This document shows, piece by piece, positions 53,663-62,830 of a DNA stretch of 64,000 nucleotides. The stretch's first letter is position 1; each line of letters begins with the position of its first letter. This stretch comes from JAJDTQ01 sp963422385 (GTDB lineage Bacteria > Desulfobacterota > Binatia > UBA9968 > JAJDTQ01): the NCBI GenBank assembly GCA_963422385.1, contig OY729432.1, positions 124,001-188,000 of the forward strand, written 5' to 3'. The translations under genes and the position numbers were made by a program. Below the pieces are notes generated by a model. It did not search any database and had not been told where the DNA came from. It saw only the letters and a program-made list of their open reading frames with translations.

Positions 53663-56431
53663 TTACGCTACCCCATCGTGCTCGGCGCTGCCAGCCCGCT
53701 CCACCCGCGCGGCGCAGAACTTGTACTCCGGGATCTTGCCGTAGGGATCCAGTGCCGGGTTGGTCAGCAGGTTGACCGCCGCCTCGGCGAAACAGAACGG
53801 GACGAAAACGCATCCATCGGGGACCGCGCTGTCGGCCCGCGACTTGATCTCGATCACACCACGGCGGGTCGATACGCGCACCGGCTGCCCCGGCGACACG
53901 CCCAGGCGGCGCAGCTCCTTGGGGGACAGGCTGGCCACCGCCTCGGGCTCGAGTTCGTCCAGCACACCGGCGCGGCGGGTGATGGCGCCCGTGTGCCAGT
54001 GCTCCAGTTGCCGGCCGGTGGTGAGGATCATCGGGAACGCCTCGTCGGGTTGCTCGTCGGGCGGGATGATATCCACTGGCACCAGCCTGCCCCGTCCGGT
54101 GTCCGTTGGAAAGCCGTCGCTGAACACCACGTCGGAACCCGGCCGATCAGGCCCCGGGCACGGATAGGTCACCGAGCCTTCACGCTCCACCCGCTCCCAG
54201 GTGATATGGTCCAGGGACGGCATGACGCGCCTCATCTCCGCGAAGACGTCGGCCGGTCCGGTATAGTTCCAGTCGAGGCCCATGCGGCGCGCCAACTCCT
54301 GGATGATCCACCAGTCCTGCCGAGCTGCCCCGGGCGGCTGCAACGCCGCCCGTCCCATCTGCACCTGGCGGTTGCTGTTGGTGACCGTGCCGGTCTTTTC
54401 CGGCCATGCCGAGGCCGGCAGCACCACGTCCGCGTGAAACGCCGTCTCGGTCAGGAAGATCTCCTGCACCACCAGATGATCAAGCTTGGCCAGCCCCTCC
54501 CGGGCGTGCTGGACGTCGGGGTCCGACATGGCCGGGTTCTCGCCCATGATGTAAATGCCCTTGATCTGCCCGGAGTGCACCGCGTCCATGATCTCCATCA
54601 CCGTGAGCCCTTGTCGCGAATCCAGGGCCATGTCCCAGACATCCTCGAAACACCGGCGCGTCCCGGCTTCGTCCACCGGCCGGTAGTCGGGATAGAACAT
54701 GGGAATGAGGCCGGCGTCGGAGGCCCCCTGTACGTTGTTCTGTCCGCGCAACGGGTGGAGCCCGGTGCCGGGACGCCCCACCTGACCGGTGACAAGGGCC
54801 AGGGCGATCAGGCAGCGGGCGTTGTCGGTGCCGTGAACGTGCTGTGAGATACCCATGCCCCAAAAGATCATGGCCGCCCTGGCGCCGGCGTAGAGACGGG
54901 CCACCGAGCGGATGGTCTCCGGGTCGATGCCGCAGATTTCCGACATGGCCTCGGGCGTGAAATCCGCCACGTGGCGCTTCAATTCCTCGAAGCCCTCGGT
55001 ATGGGCGGCCACGTAGTCGCGGTCGTAGAGACCCTCCCCGACGATGACGTTGAGCATGGCGTTGAGCAGCGCCACGTCCGAGCCGGGCTTGAACCGGAGC
55101 ATCCGGGCGGCGTGCCGCCGCAAGGCCTGACCCCGGGGGTCCATCACGATGAGCGTCGCTCCGCGCATGGCCGCCTGCTTGAAATAGGTGGCCGCCACCG
55201 GGTGGTTCTCCGTCGGGTTGGCTCCGATGACGATGATGACGTCCGAGTCCTCGCAGGCGGTGAAGGGCGCGGTCACGGCGGCGGAGCCGATGCCCTCCAT
55301 CAGCGCCGCCACGGACGACGCGTGGCAAAGCCGGGTGCAATGATCCACGTTGTTGGTGCCGAAGCCCGTGCGTACGAGCTTCTGCACCAGGTAGGCCTCC
55401 TCGTTGGAACCTTTCGCCGAGCCGTACCCCGCCAGAGCGTCGCCGCCGTCCCGGTCCCGTATCCTGCGGAGACCCGCGGCGGCTGCGTCCAACGCCTCCT
55501 CCCAGGTGGCCTCGCGGAAGTGGCTGTAGGGATTTGCCGGATCGACATCCGCCGAGGCTTCCTTGGGCGCGTCCTCGCGGCGAAGCAGCGGCACGGTGAG
55601 CCGGTGCGGGTGGCTGACGTAGTTGAAACCGAACCGGCCCTTGACGCACAAGCGGCCGTGATTGGAAGGCCCGTCGCGGCCCCGGACCGCGACGATGGCG
55701 TTTTCCCTGACCTGGTAGTCGATCTGACAACCCACGCCGCAATAGGGACACACGCTGGGTACCCCGACGAAGGTCTCGCGCTTGTCCGCGCCCGCGGCAT
55801 CCACCATCGACGCCGCCGTCAAGGCGCCGGTGGGACACGCCTGCACGCACTCGCCGCAAGCCACGCAGGTGCTGTCGCCCATGGGGTCATCGAAGTCGAA
55901 GACCACCTTGGCGCTGCCGCCGCGGTAGGCCATGCCGATGACGTCGTTCACCTGCACCTCGCGGCAGGCGCGCACGCACAGGGTGCAGTGGATGCAGGCG
56001 TCGAGGGCTACCCTCATGGCCGGATGGCTGGTGTCGGGAGCGGGGGCGTCACGGGCCGGGAACCTGCTCGCCGTCACCTCCAGGCGATCGGCCCACTGCC
56101 ACAGACGCGACCCGGCATCGTGCGCGGCCTCCCGGCCGGGCTGGTCCGCCATCAGCAGCTCCAGCACCATCCCGCGCGCATTCCGCGCCCGCTCGCTGTC
56201 CGTGTTCACCTTCATGCCAGCGGCAGGACGCCGGATGCACGAGGCGGCCAGCACACGCTCTCCCTCCACTTCCACCATGCACGCGCGACAGTTGCCGTCC
56301 GGCCGGTAACCCGGCTGCGGGTCGTAGCACAGGTGCGGGATCACCGTCCCCTGCCGCTCGGCCACCTGCCAGATGGTCTCACCGGCCGCCGCCTCCACTT
56401 CCCGGCCGTCGAGGATGAAACGCACGCTCAT
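53663..56431 (-). CDS. NAD-linked formate dehydrogenase, catalytic alpha subunit (Cys type)
   Basis: The 922-residue protein has an N-terminal NuoG-like [2Fe-2S] domain (HLCYDP, GNCRACMVEVEG), two [4Fe-4S] ferredoxin motifs (CIHCTLCVRAC, CVACGECVQACP), then the molybdopterin domain with CPYCGVGCQ. The metal ligand lies in TRLCHASSV, so it is cysteine, not selenocysteine. It matches the FdsA/FdhF soluble type that oxidises formate or reduces CO2. The ATG at 56431 overlaps the end of the beta gene. The upstream in-frame extension is antisense-like and ignored. Confidence 0.93.
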   Translation of the reverse strand: MSVRFILDGREVEAAAGETIWQVAERQGTVIPHLCYDPQPGYRPDGNCRACMVEVEGERVLAASCIRRPAAGMKVNTDSERARNARGMVLELLMADQPGREAAHDAGSRLWQWADRLEVTASRFPARDAPAPDTSHPAMRVALDACIHCTLCVRACREVQVNDVIGMAYRGGSAKVVFDFDDPMGDSTCVACGECVQACPTGALTAASMVDAAGADKRETFVGVPSVCPYCGVGCQIDYQVRENAIVAVRGRDGPSNHGRLCVKGRFGFNYVSHPHRLTVPLLRREDAPKEASADVDPANPYSHFREATWEEALDAAAAGLRRIRDRDGGDALAGYGSAKGSNEEAYLVQKLVRTGFGTNNVDHCTRLCHASSVAALMEGIGSAAVTAPFTACEDSDVIIVIGANPTENHPVAATYFKQAAMRGATLIVMDPRGQALRRHAARMLRFKPGSDVALLNAMLNVIVGEGLYDRDYVAAHTEGFEELKRHVADFTPEAMSEICGIDPETIRSVARLYAGARAAMIFWGMGISQHVHGTDNARCLIALALVTGQVGRPGTGLHPLRGQNNVQGASDAGLIPMFYPDYRPVDEAGTRRCFEDVWDMALDSRQGLTVMEIMDAVHSGQIKGIYIMGENPAMSDPDVQHAREGLAKLDHLVVQEIFLTETAFHADVVLPASAWPEKTGTVTNSNRQVQMGRAALQPPGAARQDWWIIQELARRMGLDWNYTGPADVFAEMRRVMPSLDHITWERVEREGSVTYPCPGPDRPGSDVVFSDGFPTDTGRGRLVPVDIIPPDEQPDEAFPMILTTGRQLEHWHTGAITRRAGVLDELEPEAVASLSPKELRRLGVSPGQPVRVSTRRGVIEIKSRADSAVPDGCVFVPFCFAEAAVNLLTNPALDPYGKIPEYKFCAARVERAGSAEHDGVA

Positions 56432-58128
56432 GCCAGCTCCTCCCGGAAGTAACGGAACGCGCAGCGTACCGAGTTGGGCGCCGCTTGGCCCAGGCCGCAG
56501 ATGGAAGCGTCCGCCATGGCGTCGCCGAGGGCCTCCAACAGCGGCTGGTCCCACGATGTCCGCTGCAGGAGCACCACGGCCTTCTCCGTCCCCACCCGGC
56601 AAGGGGTGCATTGCCCGCAGCTTTCGTGCTTGAAGAACCGCATCAGGTTCCGCACCACGGCCTTCACGTCGTCCTTGTCACTGAGCACCACCACGCCGTG
56701 GGAGCCGACGAAACAGCCGTGCTTCTCCAGGGACCCGAACTGAAGCGGAAGGTCGGCCATGGAGGCCGGCAGCATGCCGCCCGAGGCGCCGCCGGGGAAG
56801 TACCCCTTGAAGCGGTGGCCCGGTTGGATACCGCCGCAATGCTCGTCGATCAACTGCCGCGCGGTGATACCGGTGGGGGCGATCTTCACGCCCGGCCGCG
56901 CCACCCGGCCCGATACCGAATAGGCGTGGAGGCCGACGCCGCCGTTGCGGCCCTGGGCCGTGAACCACTCCGGCCCCTTCTCGACGATGTCCCGTATCCA
57001 GAAAAGGGTCTCGACGTTCTGCACCAAGGTGGGCCGGCCGAAAAGGCCGGTCTCCGCGACATAAGGCGGCCGGTGCCTCGGCAGCCCGCGCTTGCCCTCG
57101 ATGCTCTCGATCATGGCCGACTCTTCGCCGCAGATGTAGGCCCCGGCCCCACGGCGCAGATGCAACTCCACGTGGGCGTCCAGACCGGCTTCCCGGAGGC
57201 CGGGAAGCTCCCGGGAGAAGACCTCCCGAACCTCGGCGTACTCGTCCCGCAGATAGATGTAGGCGGCCTCCGCCTCCACCGCCCAGGCGGCGATCAACAA
57301 CCCCTCAAGGAAACGGTGGGGATCGCTCTCCATGAAATAGCGGTCCTTGAAGGTACCGGGCTCGCCCTCGTCCGCATTCACGGTCATGAGCCGCGGACCG
57401 GGATAACCGCGCACGATCTGCCACTTGCGGCCGGTGGGAAAGCCCGCGCCGCCGAGACCCCGAAGCCCCGACGCCGACACCTTCTCCACCACCTCCTCCC
57501 GGTTCAGGCCGCCCCCGAGACATGCCTTCAAGAGCGCGTAACCGCCCTCCGCGGCGTAGGCGCCGTAGTCCTTGTAGACCGGCACCTCCGCCTCGACCGC
57601 GCCGCGCCGCACCGACTCCGCCACCCGGTCCACGGTGGCCCGGTCCACGGCGCGGCGGCCTACCCTTGCCACCGGCGCGCGGTCGCAGCCGCCCATGCAC
57701 GGCCCCGGCAATACCCGAACGCCGTTCCCCAGCGCCTCAGGAAGGTGCTCCAGCAGCCCTTGCGCGCCCATCATCTCACACACCAGCCCGTCGCACACCC
57801 GCACGGTGAGATCCGCGGGCGGAGCCGCCGCTTCCCTGGCCACGTCGAAGTGGGCGTAGAACGTCGCCACCTCGTAGACCTCCGCCAAGGCCAGACGCAT
57901 CTCGTCCGCCAGCGCCGCCAGATGGGCCGCGGACAGCACGTGGTGCCGGTCCTGGATGCGGTGCAGGTGCTCGATCAGGAGATCCCGGCGCCGCGGCCGG
58001 TCCCCCAGCAGATCCCGGATCTGCTCCAGCGCGTCCGGGTCGACCTGCCGCCCCCTGGGACGGCTCCGGCCACCGCGGCGCCCGGAGCCGGGGTGTCTGC
58101 GCCGCGTCGGCGGCTGACTGCCTGCCAT
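56428..58128 (-). CDS. Formate dehydrogenase beta subunit, fused NuoE-NuoF type
   Basis: One 566-residue chain joins a NuoE-like thioredoxin-fold [2Fe-2S] domain (VCDGLVCEMMG and GPCMGGCD, residues 30-180) to a NuoF-like module with FMN motif GLGGAGFPTG, NAD motif NADEGEPGTFKDR, GAGAYICGEESA and the [4Fe-4S] SCGQCTPCRVG. It passes electrons between the alpha subunit and NAD+. In Fds-type enzymes these two parts are separate FdsG and FdsB; here they are one protein. An Arg-rich N-terminus of 25 residues has no counterpart. Its stop and the alpha start overlap, and the AOR gene lies 4 bp upstream. Confidence 0.93.
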   Translation of the reverse strand: MAGSQPPTRRRHPGSGRRGGRSRPRGRQVDPDALEQIRDLLGDRPRRRDLLIEHLHRIQDRHHVLSAAHLAALADEMRLALAEVYEVATFYAHFDVAREAAAPPADLTVRVCDGLVCEMMGAQGLLEHLPEALGNGVRVLPGPCMGGCDRAPVARVGRRAVDRATVDRVAESVRRGAVEAEVPVYKDYGAYAAEGGYALLKACLGGGLNREEVVEKVSASGLRGLGGAGFPTGRKWQIVRGYPGPRLMTVNADEGEPGTFKDRYFMESDPHRFLEGLLIAAWAVEAEAAYIYLRDEYAEVREVFSRELPGLREAGLDAHVELHLRRGAGAYICGEESAMIESIEGKRGLPRHRPPYVAETGLFGRPTLVQNVETLFWIRDIVEKGPEWFTAQGRNGGVGLHAYSVSGRVARPGVKIAPTGITARQLIDEHCGGIQPGHRFKGYFPGGASGGMLPASMADLPLQFGSLEKHGCFVGSHGVVVLSDKDDVKAVVRNLMRFFKHESCGQCTPCRVGTEKAVVLLQRTSWDQPLLEALGDAMADASICGLGQAAPNSVRCAFRYFREELA

Positions 58129-58132
58129 GTCC

Positions 58133-59947
58133 TCACCCTCCTCGATGGCCGGTGGGCAGACCCAGCTCTTTCAGCCTGGACTCGGGGATGCGGCCGTTTT
58201 CGTCCCATTGCCGGGCGCCGTAGTAATCCCGGATCATCTCCCGGAGTTCCTCACGGGTGAGGCGCGTGCCCCGGGCCACACCCGTGGCCAGGGATTCCGT
58301 GAGCACACGGGACGGGAGCCCGTCATCCTCCGGGCGCCAGCCCTCGCGCTGGTTGAACCAGCGCTTGAGCGTATGGATCCGCTCCGCGGCGCGCCGCAGC
58401 TCGTCCCCGGTGTAGTCCCAGCCCGTGACCTTCGCCAGGAGATCCGCTGCTTCGGCGTAGAAGTCACTGAAGCAGCGCCGCAGGAACTTGCACACGATGA
58501 GGGAATCCTGCGCCGCGGCGTGGTCTTCCGAGGCGGCCACCAGCGCGCCCCGGCCCGGCCCGGACTTCAGACGGTCCACCGCGCCGGAAAAATCCGCCTC
58601 GTAGGCGCCGGAACGGTTGTGGCACGCACCCCGTGGGCTCACGGCCAGACCCAGGGCCATCGTCTTGAGGCTTCGGGGCTCGTATCCGGGCAGCTCCAGC
58701 CCCTTCACCTGCATGGCCCAGTCGAGGGAGCCTCGGCCCAACGCCATCGCCGCGCGTCGGGACCCCTCGGCCAGGAGATTGCCAAAGCCCCGGCGCCCGG
58801 CGATGGCCGGTATGGCCGCGAGCACCGCCTCCGCCGAGCCGAAGCGCAGATCGCCCGCCTCCGGCAGAAGCCCCCTCTCCACGCACTCCATGGCCCAGGC
58901 CAGGGTGCCTCCGGTGCTGATGCTGTCGAGACCGTGCTCGTCGCACAGCCGGGCGGCTTCCAGCACCACGTCCGGGTTTTCGATGCCGCACAACGGCCCC
59001 AGAGCGAACAGCGTCTCGTACTCCATGCGCTGCTCGGTCCCGGACAGCGACTTGAACAGCCGCTCGCAGCGGATGGTGCAGGAAGCGCACCCGTGCCGGC
59101 GGCTGAAGCTGTTCTCGTTCAGGCTCTCGCCGCTTAGACCGTCGGCTGCCGCAAAGGTCGGCTGCTGGAAGTTCCGCGTGGGCAGGGCGCCGAGCCGGTC
59201 GAACACCGCCAGGTTCGCCACTGTGCCGACCTCCCGGTACTTGGCGGTGTGTTCGCCGACGCTCTTCCGACGAAGGGCCGCGGCCGCGGCGGCCACCCCC
59301 TCGGCGTCCGCTACCGAGACCGGGACCGCACCGGACAACGCGATGGCCTTGAGGTTCTTGGACCCCATGACCGCGCCGACGCCGCCGCGTCCCGCGTGCC
59401 GGCCCTCGTTGCTGATGGTGGCGAAACGCACCTGGTTCTCGCCCGCCGTGCTCACCGCAGCCACCCTCACGACGTCGTTGCCGAGCTCGGCACGGATCAC
59501 GGTTTCGGTGTCGGCGGCGCTCCGTCCCCAAAGATGGCGTGCGTCCCGCAGCTCCACCCCACCGTTGCCGATGAACAGATAGGATGGGTCGGGAGCCCGG
59601 CCCGTCACCACCACCGCATCCACGCCCACCGCCTTGAGCTCCAGCGCGAAGAAGCTCGACGAAAGCGAGTCGGCAATGAAACCGGTAAGGGGCGACTTCG
59701 TCACCACCGCGTACTTGGCCGTGGTGGTGAGCCCGGTGCCAGCCAGCGGCGCACTGGCGAGGATCAACGGATTCTCGGGCGCCAGGGGATCCACTCCCGG
59801 CGGCGCGAGGTCGTAGAGCAGACTCGTGCCGAGGCCGATGCCGCCGACAAAAGCCCGCAGGCGGCCCTCCCCGGTCTCTTGCCAATGGTGACGGCCGGCC
59901 CCCAGGTCCACGTGCAGCAACCTGTTGTGAAACCCGTGCACCGTCAT
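58133..59947 (-). CDS. Tungsten-containing aldehyde ferredoxin oxidoreductase
   Basis: A 604-residue AOR. The [4Fe-4S] ligands are in HGCASCTIRCERLF (CX2CX3C), and the fourth is in DSLIVCKFLRRC. The tungstopterin-binding regions AGRGGVGAVMGSKNLKAI and LELPGYEPRSLK-like segments are present. Such enzymes oxidise aldehydes, or reduce acids in reverse, using bis-tungstopterin. It is encoded between the MobA-MoaD fusion (ATGA overlap) and formate dehydrogenase, an arrangement that suggests shared cofactor supply or electron flow through NuoEF. No AorA-like Fe-S subunit is seen. Confidence 0.93.
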   Translation of the reverse strand: MTVHGFHNRLLHVDLGAGRHHWQETGEGRLRAFVGGIGLGTSLLYDLAPPGVDPLAPENPLILASAPLAGTGLTTTAKYAVVTKSPLTGFIADSLSSSFFALELKAVGVDAVVVTGRAPDPSYLFIGNGGVELRDARHLWGRSAADTETVIRAELGNDVVRVAAVSTAGENQVRFATISNEGRHAGRGGVGAVMGSKNLKAIALSGAVPVSVADAEGVAAAAAALRRKSVGEHTAKYREVGTVANLAVFDRLGALPTRNFQQPTFAAADGLSGESLNENSFSRRHGCASCTIRCERLFKSLSGTEQRMEYETLFALGPLCGIENPDVVLEAARLCDEHGLDSISTGGTLAWAMECVERGLLPEAGDLRFGSAEAVLAAIPAIAGRRGFGNLLAEGSRRAAMALGRGSLDWAMQVKGLELPGYEPRSLKTMALGLAVSPRGACHNRSGAYEADFSGAVDRLKSGPGRGALVAASEDHAAAQDSLIVCKFLRRCFSDFYAEAADLLAKVTGWDYTGDELRRAAERIHTLKRWFNQREGWRPEDDGLPSRVLTESLATGVARGTRLTREELREMIRDYYGARQWDENGRIPESRLKELGLPTGHRGG

Positions 59948-60849
59948 CCTCCGGCATCGCCGGACATGATGAGGAGGCGGTCCCCGGACGCCACCGGGCG
60001 GCTCGTATCCCGCACGAAGTCATGCCCGTTGAGGTTGCACACGTGGCCGGCGGTGAGGCCGTCCCCTGCCTTCGTGATGACCGGACCCACCAGCGCCGGC
60101 AGCTTGAGGGCCAGCGCGGACAACACCTGCGCCAACGTCGCCGACTCGGGCAACTCCACCAAGACGCGGCTCGTCCGCGCCCGCAGCCGGGCCACGCCGA
60201 AGAACTCGACCTCGCAACGGGCAGACGCCGTGCCCATGGACGCCGCCTCCTGCCACCGGGCCAGGGCGTCGGCGTAGTCTTCGGGGGTGTTCATGTTGAA
60301 AAAGCTCGAACCGTCCGGATCGACGGCACGGATCTCGTCCTCCTCCACCTTCAGGGTACGGACCTTGTCGTAGAGAAAGACCGGGCGCAATTCGCCGCGC
60401 TGAAGCTGCCGTTCCAGCAACGGCAACACCGAGCGCCGGTACACGGCGTGCAAGGGTTGCAGGCGCCCCTCCCAGTACGGCACCACCACGTCGTGGTCCG
60501 TGAGTCGGGAGGTCAGGCAGGAGATCAGGGGGAGACTGAGGAACGGGACGTCGCAGGAGGTCACGAACCCGGCGGCGCTGTTGCAGGCCCTGAGTCCGTA
60601 GCAGATGCCGCCCACCGGGCCCTGGTACGCCACCTCGTCGCGCACCAGCGTGGCGGACAAATCCGGCAGCTCCTGCTCGGGCGCGGTCACCACCACGATG
60701 TCCGGGAACAGGGACTCGAGCCTTCGAAGCACCTGCACGATCAGGGGCTCGCCACCGAAGGGAAGCATGGCCTTGGGCCGGCCCATACGGCGGCTCATGC
60801 CGCCGGCCAGGACGATGGCCGAGCCAACCTTGTCCGTTTCACCGCTCAT
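59944..60849 (-). CDS. MobA-MoaD/ThiS fusion for molybdopterin cofactor assembly
   Basis: The 301-residue protein starts with a MobA nucleotidyltransferase: LAGGMSRRMGRPKA, SCDVPFLSLPL and YWEGRLQPLHAVYR, through residue 210. A 90-residue beta-grasp domain follows, VEFFGVARLRARTSRV with PVASGDRLLIMSGDAGG, ending in the GG tail that MoaD/ThiS proteins need for thiocarboxylation. Joining the GMP/CMP-transfer step to a sulfur carrier in one chain is unusual. Its ATGA overlap with the AOR gene suggests service to that enzyme and the formate dehydrogenase. Confidence 0.88.
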   Translation of the reverse strand: MSGETDKVGSAIVLAGGMSRRMGRPKAMLPFGGEPLIVQVLRRLESLFPDIVVVTAPEQELPDLSATLVRDEVAYQGPVGGICYGLRACNSAAGFVTSCDVPFLSLPLISCLTSRLTDHDVVVPYWEGRLQPLHAVYRRSVLPLLERQLQRGELRPVFLYDKVRTLKVEEDEIRAVDPDGSSFFNMNTPEDYADALARWQEAASMGTASARCEVEFFGVARLRARTSRVLVELPESATLAQVLSALALKLPALVGPVITKAGDGLTAGHVCNLNGHDFVRDTSRPVASGDRLLIMSGDAGG

Positions 60850-60959
60850 TCACCTTCTCGCCTCGAAGCCCGACGAGAACTCATGCCCTGCGGGCCTCAA
60901 CCGAATGATTCCACGACGGTTGCACGAGCACAAGCGAAAATTACCGGCCAAGGGGTTCG

Positions 60960-61415
60960 TCAGGGGCACCGCCTCAACCGCAACTCCCGCAGGGCCTGAT
61001 GGAAAAGGTCGGGGTCCTTGGACAGGGCGGTCTTGTACAGGGCGTAGCGCTCGTGGCCGGCCCAGTGGCCCCACTCGGAGAGGGTCACTCGCGCGCCCTC
61101 CCCTTCACTTCGCGAGGCCACCGACCCCGGAACCGCGGCAGCGGCCCACTCGCCCGTATCCACCGCCGGACAACGCCCGGCTTCGACGCCGGCGCGCGTC
61201 TCCGTCAGCGCCGCAAGGAACGAGGCGAACACGTCTTTCTCTTCGTCCGTGTCCGCCGGGAGATGACACAGCGCCCGTCGCTCTTCAAGGGTAAACGCGC
61301 GCCAGGTGTTCAAGGACACCCGGACCCCCGCCACGTCGAGCTTCATCCTGACGTGGAACGGTACCCGCTCCAAGGTAGGATAGAAGGCCGCCTCGAAATC
61401 GAACCGGTAGAACAT
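60960..61415 (-). CDS. Nitrate reductase-associated protein (Nitr_red_assoc-like)
   Basis: A 151-residue protein with the family start FYRFDFEAAFYPTLERVPFHVRMKLD-like pattern (FDFEAAFYPTL, VRMKLDVAGVR), SLNTWRAFTLEERRALCHLP and a C-terminal HERYALYKTAL. This conserved protein is found with nitrate reductase and other Mo enzymes; its role is unknown. It begins a leftward operon with MobA-MoaD, AOR and formate dehydrogenase (110-bp gap to the first). Family assignment from memory of the pattern, moderately sure. Confidence 0.65.
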   Translation of the reverse strand: MFYRFDFEAAFYPTLERVPFHVRMKLDVAGVRVSLNTWRAFTLEERRALCHLPADTDEEKDVFASFLAALTETRAGVEAGRCPAVDTGEWAAAAVPGSVASRSEGEGARVTLSEWGHWAGHERYALYKTALSKDPDLFHQALRELRLRRCP

Positions 61416-61465
61416 CCACGATCACCGCACGAACGTTGGCGCTCCGCCAGATTTCCGACGCTGGT

Positions 61466-62650
61466 TCATCTGAACGCCTGCTCCCTGCTGCCCTTCAGGA
61501 AACGTATGCCCCACACCATCAGTATGGAGACCATGAAGTTCCCGAAAGCGATCATGAACGGGATCGTATAGTTGCCGTAGACATCGTGCAGGAAGCCCCC
61601 CAGCCATATCCCCACCGCGCCTCCGAATCCTATGCTCATGGTGAAGTAGCCATAGATGGCGCCGAAGTTGCGGCCGAGGAACACATCGGCGGAGATGGCC
61701 GACAGAACCAGCGCCCTGGACCCCTGACCAAGGCCGTAACAGGCGGCATAGGTATAGAGCAGAATGGGGTAGTCCGTACCGTCGGCCGCCACCAACGCCA
61801 GGATCCCCGCCGAGGAAACCGCCTGGACCAGCGTATACACCATCTGATGGCTCAGGACATCCGTCAGGTAACCGAAGAAAACCCGCCCAAAGATGCTGAA
61901 CACCCCCATGAGGCCCAGCACGGAGGCGGCAAAGAACGGCGTGTAGCCGATATCCACCGCGTGCGCCACCTGATGGTTGGTGATGACCTGGTTGCCCATG
62001 CTGGCGACCACGCGCGAGACGAAGAGCAGCCAGAACATGGTGCTGGTCAGCGCCTCCCAGACGGTCCACTCCCCGGCCGCTGCCGCGGATGGCTCCACCG
62101 TCTTCCGCGACGCGGGTTTGTCGCGGGGCATGAGAACGCCCGAAGGCAGCACGACGAAGAGGAACGCCAGGATTCCCATGCCCACGTAGGCCAGCCGCCA
62201 GCCCCAGATGTCCACCAGGAACTGGGCCACGGGAAGCAGGGCGGCGATGCCGAGGCCGCCGCCGGCCCAGGCGAGCCCCATGGCCAAGCCCCGGCGCCGG
62301 GTGAACTGCCGCGCGATGATGGCCACGTGGGGCACCATGCCCATGAGGCCGAGACCCAACGCCGTGACCACGCCGAGCCAGAGGTAGACTTGCCACAGCG
62401 ATGAAACCGTGCTGCTGAACGCCAGCCCCACTGTGAGCAGCAACCCCCCCAGCACCAAGGTCTTGCGCGACCCCCAGCGATCCACCAGGGAGCCCGCGAG
62501 GGGCATGGAGAACCCTTCCACCAGCACCGAGACGGACAATGCCGTGGCGGTGACCCCACGGGACCATCCGAAGGCCTGGAACAAGGCGACATAGAACACC
62601 GCGTAGGAGCCGCGGATGCCGCGGTTGAAGCCCATGTGCAGGAAGCCCAA
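61466..62650 (-). CDS. MFS transporter, OFA (oxalate/formate antiporter)-like
   Basis: A 394-residue carrier with about 12 membrane helices. N-terminal half: GWSRGVTATALS and the A-motif equivalent AGSLVDRWGSRKTLVL. C-terminal half: GRVFFGYLTDVL, a second A-motif. The first helix begins almost at the proposed TTG start, and no better start exists before an in-frame TAG near 62706, so the N-terminus is uncertain. The OFA group exchanges oxalate, formate or monocarboxylates; lying next to a formate dehydrogenase operon makes acid transport plausible. The substrate is inferred only. Confidence 0.82.
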   Translation of the reverse strand: MGFLHMGFNRGIRGSYAVFYVALFQAFGWSRGVTATALSVSVLVEGFSMPLAGSLVDRWGSRKTLVLGGLLLTVGLAFSSTVSSLWQVYLWLGVVTALGLGLMGMVPHVAIIARQFTRRRGLAMGLAWAGGGLGIAALLPVAQFLVDIWGWRLAYVGMGILAFLFVVLPSGVLMPRDKPASRKTVEPSAAAAGEWTVWEALTSTMFWLLFVSRVVASMGNQVITNHQVAHAVDIGYTPFFAASVLGLMGVFSIFGRVFFGYLTDVLSHQMVYTLVQAVSSAGILALVAADGTDYPILLYTYAACYGLGQGSRALVLSAISADVFLGRNFGAIYGYFTMSIGFGGAVGIWLGGFLHDVYGNYTIPFMIAFGNFMVSILMVWGIRFLKGSREQAFR

Positions 62651-62774
62651 AGCGACTTGGCCGATACGCCCGGCTGTGGTGGGTGTTGAACCTTGAATGT
62701 GGAACTACCTCCTGGTCGGGAATTGGCGCGCGCGTCGTCCGGCCCCTTTGCTCCCACTCCATCGGTGCGTGCAC

Positions 62775-62795
62775 GGGCGGGCCTGAAACCCGCCC
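62775..62795. repeat. Intergenic GGGCGGGCCTGAAACCCGCCC palindrome (copy C)
   Basis: Third copy of the palindromic unit, preceded by GTGCAC and followed by CCTACA, in the 180-bp gap upstream of the MFS gene. The 62651-62830 gap holds nothing else recognisable. Confidence 0.65.
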
Positions 62796-62830
62796 CTACA
62801 CCCGCCAACAACCATTCCGACGCGCTGGGC

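Noticed and set aside
55300..55380. Selenocysteine in the formate dehydrogenase catalytic site
   Set aside because: The codon in TRLCHASSV is a normal Cys codon; the enzyme is the Cys form.
53678..60999. Long plus-strand frames across the formate dehydrogenase/AOR region
   Set aside because: They are antisense to well-supported genes with intact motifs and show shadow-type composition.
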